Origin: an uncultured Kordia sp.
GTDB taxonomy: Bacteria; Bacteroidota; Bacteroidia; Flavobacteriales; Flavobacteriaceae
Direction of reading: 5' to 3'
DNA: 11,884 nt
Assembly: GCA_913054565.1 (NCBI GenBank)
Contig: CAJXHW010000031.1
Location: 1 to 11,884 of the forward strand
In this document: positions 6,850 to 11,884 of the stretch, one piece after another
Layout: every line of letters starts with the position of its first letter
How positions within the stretch are numbered: the first letter of the stretch is position 1
Position numbers and translations under genes: made by a program
Notes under the pieces: model-generated
Databases searched by the model: none
What the model was told of the DNA's origin: nothing
Seen by the model: only the letters and a program-made list of their open reading frames with translations

Positions 6850-8619
6850 TTGAAACACATCTACACATTAATTCTGTGTATAAGTTGTTCGTTTATATAC
6901 GCGCAAACTTGTACACCAGAACCAAAAGTATTACTTGCAGGAGATTCATGGGCACAATACATGTCTGATGACGGAACTCACAATATTATATTTGATAAAT
7001 TTGGTCATGCTGACGTTGATTTATTAGGCCCGTCATTAGGTTCTAATCCAGGGCCAGGTTATACAGGAACTGAATATGCTATTAGTGGGTCAGAAGCTAG
7101 AGAATGGGCAGACATGGTAAACTATCCATGGATAAATAATGTTATTACAGAAATAGATAACAACCCAACCATTGAAACAGTTATTTTAAGCATAGGTGGT
7201 AATGATGTTTTAGCTGCTAAATCAGGTGGTGGTTGGTATAAAGACATGGATTTAGATGTTCCGGGTTCAGAAGCTGCTTTGTTCGCTACTATTCGTGATA
7301 ATACCTTTGTTATTATTAATGAAATATTAACAGCACATCCAAACGTAGAAATTCTATTATCAAGCTATGATTACCCTAACTTTAATACAGGGTTTTTCTG
7401 CTTTGCATATGCTTGTCCAAAGAGAAATGATTTAAGTAGAGATGCAACAAACGATTTAATAACAGATACTGAATTAAATCAAATGATGATTACAGTAGAA
7501 GAAGAACGCATCTCTTGGTTAGGTTTAGAACCGAATTTGCATTTTGATAATGCCATTGGTTTAGCTCATTACTATTATGGGGATGGAACAAATGCTCCAG
7601 GAACATTACCGTTACCAGAACAAACCGCTCCTTTTTCTGCAAATTTTTATGGAGGAAATATCAACTTACCAAGTTTACGAGCTAATTTTAGAAATTCTGC
7701 CGACCCAATACACCTAAGTGCAAATGCCTACGAGTATAAAATCATACACCAAACATTAAACTATTTCATGCCAAAAATTAGAGAAGAAGTAGACACTACT
7801 ATTTTTTCTACTGGAGGTACAGAAGATGGTTGGACAAACGGTTCAACTGTTGGTACTACTGAAGTTAGAATAGGTGACGATGGCACGAATAGCTATAAAG
7901 GAATTTTGAATTTTGATACAAGCTCACTACCAGATAATGCAACTGTAGATAAGTTGAGTTTGTACATGATAAGAAATAATGCAAACCAAAACAATCCATT
8001 CACATCTGGAGCTTTGGGAACTGCACAAATAGATGTAAAAAGTGGGGCCTTTGGAACTTTAGCAATTGAAAATTCTGACTATACAGCAGTAGCAGATGTT
8101 GTAGATGCAGGCTGCTTTCAAGGAACTGTCTCTGCAAATGATTACGCATTACGTATTGATTTAAATACCGCTGGTATGGCAGCTATTAATAAAACAGGAA
8201 CAACTCAATTTAGAATTTCATTTCCAAATATTGATGCTAATGCTGATTATATAGATTTTAATACTGGAGATGCAGTAGTAGATTCAGACTTTACAACAGT
8301 TGGTTTAGCGGAGTATATGAATAATGCAAAACCATTTATTGATATTCATTACACACAACCATTAACCGTTGATGATTTTGATATTAGTAACGTTGTTTTA
8401 TATCCTAACCCAGTAAAAGACAGTTTTCACATTAAAGGTTTAGAAAATACGCCTTATCAATTACAAATAGTAACAGCTCAAGGAAGGCTAGTAAAGACAG
8501 AAAAACATTACAATGCTAATCAACCTATTTCAACGGAAGGTTTGTCTGCGGGACTTTATTTTGTGATGTTAAAATCTAAAAACACCTCTAAAACAATCAA
8601 GTTTATAAAGGTTAATTAA
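6850..8619 (+). CDS. Secreted SGNH/GDSL-type hydrolase with DNRLRE-like domain and T9SS sorting domain
   Basis: 589 residues. It starts at TTG 6850: an in-frame TAA at 6835 blocks any further extension, and the next in-frame ATG (residue 38) would delete the signal peptide and the nucleophile. Signal peptide 1-18 (MKHIYTLILCISCSFIYA, then Q). SGNH domain about 25-305: block I GDS with nucleophile Ser33, block II Gly80 (ISGSEARE), block III Gly117-Asn118-Asp119 (IGGNDVL), block V Asp285-x-x-His288 (DPIHLS). A DNRLRE/CBM96-like beta domain at about 314-500 (SYKGILNFDTSSLPDNATVDKLSLYM) may bind glycan. T9SS type A sorting domain about 515-589 (YPNPVKD...TIKFIKVN). The likely role is an extracellular esterase, perhaps a carbohydrate deacetylase, but substrate is unknown. 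No polysaccharide-utilisation genes (SusC/SusD) are adjacent. Confidence 0.9.
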   Translation: MKHIYTLILCISCSFIYAQTCTPEPKVLLAGDSWAQYMSDDGTHNIIFDKFGHADVDLLGPSLGSNPGPGYTGTEYAISGSEAREWADMVNYPWINNVITEIDNNPTIETVILSIGGNDVLAAKSGGGWYKDMDLDVPGSEAALFATIRDNTFVIINEILTAHPNVEILLSSYDYPNFNTGFFCFAYACPKRNDLSRDATNDLITDTELNQMMITVEEERISWLGLEPNLHFDNAIGLAHYYYGDGTNAPGTLPLPEQTAPFSANFYGGNINLPSLRANFRNSADPIHLSANAYEYKIIHQTLNYFMPKIREEVDTTIFSTGGTEDGWTNGSTVGTTEVRIGDDGTNSYKGILNFDTSSLPDNATVDKLSLYMIRNNANQNNPFTSGALGTAQIDVKSGAFGTLAIENSDYTAVADVVDAGCFQGTVSANDYALRIDLNTAGMAAINKTGTTQFRISFPNIDANADYIDFNTGDAVVDSDFTTVGLAEYMNNAKPFIDIHYTQPLTVDDFDISNVVLYPNPVKDSFHIKGLENTPYQLQIVTAQGRLVKTEKHYNANQPISTEGLSAGLYFVMLKSKNTSKTIKFIKVN

Positions 8620-8654
8620 GAGTAGTATTACTTTTTTTTAAATTAATTATAATA

Positions 8655-8690
8655 GACAAAAGCGGGTTAACTCCTGTTTTTGTCTTTTTT
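8655..8690 (+). terminator. Rho-independent terminator of the SGNH hydrolase gene
   Basis: GACAAAAGCGGG (8655-8666) pairs with CCTGTTTTTGTC (8673-8684), a 12-bp stem with two G-T wobbles and the 6-nt loop TTAACT. It is followed by TTTTTT (8685-8690). It begins 36 bases after the stop at 8619 and isolates the alpha/beta hydrolase gene downstream. Confidence 0.9.
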
Positions 8691-8729
8691 AATTTAAGGG
8701 CAATAAATATGATTCTTAGCCATTCTTTT

Positions 8730-8758
8730 TTGTTTTCTAATATAAGAAAGTATTTTTG
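8730..8758 (+). promoter_or_regulatory. Bacteroidota-type promoter of the alpha/beta hydrolase gene
   Basis: A -33 TTG (8730-8732) is followed, after 18 bp, by TATTTTTG (8751-8758), an exact TAnnTTTG -7 box. This is the most complete promoter in the window. The -7 box ends 26 bases before ATG 8785, for a leader of about 20 nt. Confidence 0.65.
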
Positions 8759-8784
8759 CGCCAGTAGGAATAAATGTAGTTGAA

Positions 8785-9564
8785 ATGACGTTAAATTATA
8801 AAGGGACATCAGTATATTACTCAGACGAAGGGAAAGGTACAACAATAGTTTTGTTGCATGGTTTTCTAGAAAACTCTACGATGTGGAATGCAATAAAACC
8901 AGAGCTCTTAAAAAGAAACAGAGTGGTTTGTATTGATTTATTAGGACATGGAGAAACGGAGTGTTTTGGGTATGTACATACAATGGATTTGATGGCTGAA
9001 GTGGTTTCTGAAGTGTTACAACATTTAAAAATCCGACGTTCTATTTTTGTAGGGCATTCCATGGGAGGTTATGTGGCATTGGCCTTTGCTGAACAATTTC
9101 CTGATAATGTTAAAGGTCTGTGTTTGCTAAATTCAACTTCAAGAGCTGACAGCCCTGAGCGTATTCAATTACGCAATAGAGCGGTAGAGGCTGTAAAAAC
9201 TAATTATAGTAATTTGGTTCGTATGTCTATTAGTAATTTATTTAGACCTAAAAATAGAACACTATTTCAAGACGAAATAAAAGCAGTAAAAAAAGAGGCT
9301 TTAAAAACTTCTTTACAAGGTTATATTGCAGCACAAGAAGGAATGAAAATTCGTTTTGATAGAGAGGCACTTTTGCATTTTTCACCTTACCCGAAATTGA
9401 TGATTATTGGAATTAAAGACCCTGTATTGAATTATGAAGCTATGCTTGATCAAGTAAACGGAACAGAAGTACATAAAATAGAACTTCCTGATGGTCATAT
9501 GTCTCACATAGAAAACCAACAGGAAGTTATAAGTGCGTTACAAGAATTTGTAAAGGGGTGTTAA
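8785..9564 (+). CDS. Alpha/beta-fold hydrolase (cytoplasmic esterase-like)
   Basis: 259 residues, a typical length for a single-domain alpha/beta hydrolase. The oxyanion-hole motif LLHGFLEN lies at about 23-30, the nucleophile elbow is GHSMGG with Ser92, the acid is probably Asp212 (GIKDPVLNYE), and the catalytic His is probably His238 (DGHMSHIEN). A helical cap lies at about 125-195. No signal peptide or membrane segment is seen, so it should act in the cytoplasm on an ester, thioester or similar substrate. It belongs to the broad group that includes BioH- and MenH-like enzymes, but no diagnostic feature separates these and no biotin or menaquinone genes are nearby, so no symbol is given. 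It has its own promoter at 8730-8758, and it converges with the enoyl-CoA hydratase gene, leaving 4 bases between the two stop codons. Confidence 0.9.
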   Translation: MTLNYKGTSVYYSDEGKGTTIVLLHGFLENSTMWNAIKPELLKRNRVVCIDLLGHGETECFGYVHTMDLMAEVVSEVLQHLKIRRSIFVGHSMGGYVALAFAEQFPDNVKGLCLLNSTSRADSPERIQLRNRAVEAVKTNYSNLVRMSISNLFRPKNRTLFQDEIKAVKKEALKTSLQGYIAAQEGMKIRFDREALLHFSPYPKLMIIGIKDPVLNYEAMLDQVNGTEVHKIELPDGHMSHIENQQEVISALQEFVKGC

Positions 9565-9568
9565 TAGT

Positions 9569-10351
9569 TTATTTCCCAGGAAAAGCTGCTTTTCTTTTTT
9601 CTAAAAATGCAGTAGTTCCTTCTTTAAAATCTTCTGTGCCAAAGCAAATTCCAAATTGTGTGATTTCAGTTTCAAAACCATTAGTACCGTCTGTATAGTT
9701 ATCGTTAATTGCTTTTATAGCGTGTGCAATAGCAACAGAAGAATTACGCATAATTTTACCAGCAATTTTTTGAGCTAAAGGCATTAACTCTTCTTGAGAA
9801 GTTACATGATTTATTAATCCGCAAGCTAATGCTTCTTCAGCGCCAATCATACCGGCAGTCATTACCAATTCCATGGCTTTCCCTTTTCCTATTAATTGAG
9901 GTAAACGTTGTGTTCCTCCATAACCTGGTATTACTCCTAAGGATACTTCTGGTAACCCCATTTTAGCATTGTCACTAGCAATTCTAAAGTGCGCTGCCAT
10001 AGCCAATTCCAATCCTCCTCCAAGTGCAAAACCGTTTACAGCTGCAATAACTGGAGTATTTAAGTTAGCCACAAAATCGAATAGTATTTTTTGTCCGTTT
10101 CTTGCTAATTCCGCTCCTTGTTCTATAGAGAAATTTGCAAATTCAGAAATATCTGCGCCGGCAACAAATGCCTTTTCGCCACTTCCTGTAACTATAATAA
10201 CCTTTGTGTTTGAATCATCATTAAGCGTTTTAAATGCGTTGTGTAATTCTTGAATTGTAGCTTTGTTTAAAGCGTTTAATTTTTTAGGACGGTTAATTGT
10301 AATTGTTCCAATGCCGTTGTCTTGCTGTACTAAAATGTTTTCGTAGTTCAT
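9569..10351 (-). CDS. Enoyl-CoA hydratase / crotonase family protein
   Basis: 260 residues, the standard size for a stand-alone crotonase. Both catalytic glutamates of true hydratases are present: Glu115 (ALGGGLELAMA) and Glu135 (MGLPEVSLG, followed by IPGYGGTQRL). The CoA/oxyanion-hole segment is FVAGADISEF (62-71). The family adds water across 2-enoyl-CoA double bonds, as in beta-oxidation or crotonyl-CoA metabolism. Having both glutamates favours hydratase over isomerase or other crotonase activities, but substrate chain length cannot be told. It is cytoplasmic. The start at 10351 lies 27 bases after the stop of the sensor kinase on the same strand, with no good promoter in the gap, so the two are probably one operon. 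No other beta-oxidation gene is in the window. Confidence 0.93.
   Translation of the reverse strand: MNYENILVQQDNGIGTITINRPKKLNALNKATIQELHNAFKTLNDDSNTKVIIVTGSGEKAFVAGADISEFANFSIEQGAELARNGQKILFDFVANLNTPVIAAVNGFALGGGLELAMAAHFRIASDNAKMGLPEVSLGVIPGYGGTQRLPQLIGKGKAMELVMTAGMIGAEEALACGLINHVTSQEELMPLAQKIAGKIMRNSSVAIAHAIKAINDNYTDGTNGFETEITQFGICFGTEDFKEGTTAFLEKRKAAFPGK
9580..9600 (+). terminator. Possible terminator for the alpha/beta hydrolase, inside the convergent gene's 3' end
   Basis: On the + strand GAAAAG (9580-9585) pairs with CTTTTC (9589-9594) around a 3-nt loop (CTG), followed directly by TTTTTT (9595-9600). It lies 15 bases after the hydrolase stop but inside the coding sequence of the enoyl-CoA hydratase (its EKRKAAF tail). 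The stem is short and AT-rich, so efficiency is uncertain. Confidence 0.35.
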
Positions 10352-10378
10352 AAGTTGTTAAATTATCCTTAATGTGGA

Positions 10379-11848
10379 TTATGTTTTTGGTAGTGTTACC
10401 GTAAAAATAGTTCCTTTGTGTTCTTCAGATGTAAATGTAATACTTCCATTATAAGTTTCCACAATATTTTTAACCATAGCTAAGCCTAAGCCCATTCCGC
10501 TAGATTTTGTAGTGAATTTAGGTTCAAAGATTCGTTCTGTATTCTCTTTGCTAATTCCATTACCGTTATCAGAAACGGTTATTTGAATTATATTGTTATG
10601 ATGGCTAACTGTAACATTTATTTTTGGAGGCTTATTTACGGTTGTTGCTTGAATACCATTTTTTACAAGATTTGTAATAACCCTTATCAATTGCGTCCTG
10701 TCAAAAGTTCCAATAATACATTCTTCTGATGGGGTGAATATGATATAGTCTTCATTAAAAATATCTAATGCCAAACGGATGACTTCAACAACATTTAACG
10801 TTTCATTTTTTTGAGCTGGCATTTTAGCAAAATTAGAAAATGCTTCTGCTATAGTACTCATGGTATCAATTTGCTGAATTAAGGTTTTTGAATAATCATC
10901 TAGTTTTAAATGAATATCTTCGTCTTCAGGGTTAAATTTGCGTTGAAAACTCTGAATTGTTAAACGCATGGGGGTCAGCGGATTTTTTATTTCATGTGCC
11001 ACCTGTTTTGCCATTTCACGCCATGCTTGTTCACGTTCACTTGTAGCTAGTTTTACGGCGCTTTCTTGCAATTCATCAATCATGCTATTGTATGCGGTAA
11101 CTAAAGTTTTTATTTCATGACTTACATCCTTAGTCTCAATTTTTGTGTTACGTTTATCTAAACGTGTTTGGTTGATTTTATCACTAACAATAAGGAGCGA
11201 TTTTGTGATGTATTTTGACAAGAAGTAAGCCAGTACAACAGCGATAAATAATACAATGGAGTATACCAGGGCTAAACGTTTTAAAAATTCATCTAATTCT
11301 TTTGAAAGAAACTGGTTGTCTTGTATGTATGGCAGCCCCAATATAGCTAATGGCTTAAACTGATTATCAGTAATAAATGTATATGAAGACTGTATAGTTT
11401 TACCATGTTCAGTGGTTGTTTTTACCAATCTTTTATCAATAGAATTGTTAAGAGCTTCTAATATGTCTTTTGGTAATTGTTCAGGGGCAATATCGGTTTG
11501 TTCGCCTATTGATGATGCACTTGATGCAATTAAGAAATTACCTTTAAAATCATAGAGTTTAATTTCTAAATTATGAACATCTGCTAATTCATATATAAAA
11601 TTTCTCTCTTTGAAAATTAGAGGGATATTTTTTGTAACAATTGGGTAAGTTGTTTTTGCTTTTAGTTGGTATTTTATTTGGTCTTTAACGTTGCTCTCTT
11701 TTCTAAGAAGTCTGTCTTCATGATAATCTATTGCCTCTTCATTGTATTGATAAATGGCTGTAATGGCCATTAAAACAGAGGCTAATACCACCACAAAAAT
11801 CATTGATAAAAATATGCGGAGTCGTAAAGAAAGTTTTTTGATATTCAT
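10379..11848 (-). CDS. NtrY-like membrane sensor histidine kinase (HAMP, HisKA, HATPase)
   Basis: 489 residues. TM1 is at about 11-33, an extracytoplasmic sensor region at about 34-188, TM2 at about 191-211, HAMP-type linker at about 212-265, and then the dimerisation/phosphoacceptor helix with His285 in the H-box (MAKQVAHEIKNPLTPMRL). The ATPase domain shows the N-box (Asn397 in NLVKNGIQA), G1 (DNGNGI, 427-432), F-box (IFEPKFTTK) and G2 (GMGLGLA, 451-457), so the kinase looks complete and active. H-E-I-K-N-P-L-T-P is typical of NtrY-type kinases. There is no receiver domain and no response regulator in the window; a partner may lie beyond the right edge or elsewhere. It is the upstream member of a probable two-gene unit with the enoyl-CoA hydratase. 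The signal sensed is unknown; the sensor region resembles no named domain I can recognise. Confidence 0.93.
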   Translation of the reverse strand: MNIKKLSLRLRIFLSMIFVVVLASVLMAITAIYQYNEEAIDYHEDRLLRKESNVKDQIKYQLKAKTTYPIVTKNIPLIFKERNFIYELADVHNLEIKLYDFKGNFLIASSASSIGEQTDIAPEQLPKDILEALNNSIDKRLVKTTTEHGKTIQSSYTFITDNQFKPLAILGLPYIQDNQFLSKELDEFLKRLALVYSIVLFIAVVLAYFLSKYITKSLLIVSDKINQTRLDKRNTKIETKDVSHEIKTLVTAYNSMIDELQESAVKLATSEREQAWREMAKQVAHEIKNPLTPMRLTIQSFQRKFNPEDEDIHLKLDDYSKTLIQQIDTMSTIAEAFSNFAKMPAQKNETLNVVEVIRLALDIFNEDYIIFTPSEECIIGTFDRTQLIRVITNLVKNGIQATTVNKPPKINVTVSHHNNIIQITVSDNGNGISKENTERIFEPKFTTKSSGMGLGLAMVKNIVETYNGSITFTSEEHKGTIFTVTLPKT

Positions 11849-11884
11849 TACGTAAATATAGCAATAATCAAACCAATTATTTTT

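Noticed and set aside
8612..8845. Open frame of 77 codons on the - strand
   Set aside because: It runs antisense through the strong terminator at 8655-8690, the promoter at 8730-8758 and the start of the hydrolase gene. Its Leu/Lys/Ile-rich composition is what AT-rich noncoding DNA gives.
11853..11860. TATATTTA (- strand) as a -7 box for the kinase gene
   Set aside because: It lacks the final G of TAnnTTTG and is only 5 bases from ATG 11848, which would put the transcript start at or inside the start codon. The true promoter may lie at or beyond the right edge.

Overview
The window looks like a stretch of a marine-type Flavobacteriaceae (Bacteroidota) chromosome. The reasons are low GC, A/T-rich codon choice, two proteins ending in type IX secretion system (T9SS) type A C-terminal sorting domains (YPNP...FIK), a lipoprotein with an acidic Bacteroidota surface-export signal (CSDDNND), and several matches to the Bacteroidota -7 promoter element TAnnTTTG. 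No rRNA, tRNA, CRISPR array, insertion sequence or phage gene was seen. The genus cannot be named from the sequence.

Layout. Bases 1-67 are the tail of an unidentified + strand gene, followed by a candidate terminator. Bases 68-229 are a regulatory region with a 13-bp direct repeat at a 21-bp period that resembles a LytTR-family response-regulator site. Bases 230-4411 encode a giant multidomain secreted surface protein: signal peptide, LamG-like domain, FN3, beta-helix, two InlB-type repeats, a second beta-helix and a T9SS sorting domain. It is interrupted by an in-frame TAG at 317-319, which separates the signal peptide from an otherwise intact reading frame of 1358 codons. A strong terminator follows. 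Bases 5348-4488 (-) encode a probable surface lipoprotein. It is divergent from an M24B Xaa-Pro aminopeptidase (5506-6795, +), and each has a TAnnTTTG promoter. Bases 6850-8619 (+) encode a second T9SS cargo, an SGNH/GDSL hydrolase with a DNRLRE-like beta domain, starting at TTG and followed by a strong terminator. Bases 8785-9564 (+) encode an alpha/beta hydrolase with the best promoter in the window. It converges, with a 4-bp gap, on a - strand pair: a NtrY-like sensor histidine kinase (11848-10379) and an enoyl-CoA hydratase (10351-9569).

How the genes relate. Three genes (the broken giant protein, the lipoprotein and the SGNH hydrolase) make envelope or extracellular products. The others are cytoplasmic enzymes (aminopeptidase P, alpha/beta hydrolase, crotonase) or a membrane sensor. 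They do not form an obvious single pathway. Only the kinase and the crotonase look co-transcribed. No clearly new multi-gene system is visible. The points most worth checking are the nonsense codon in the giant adhesin-like gene and the LytTR-like direct repeat in front of it.
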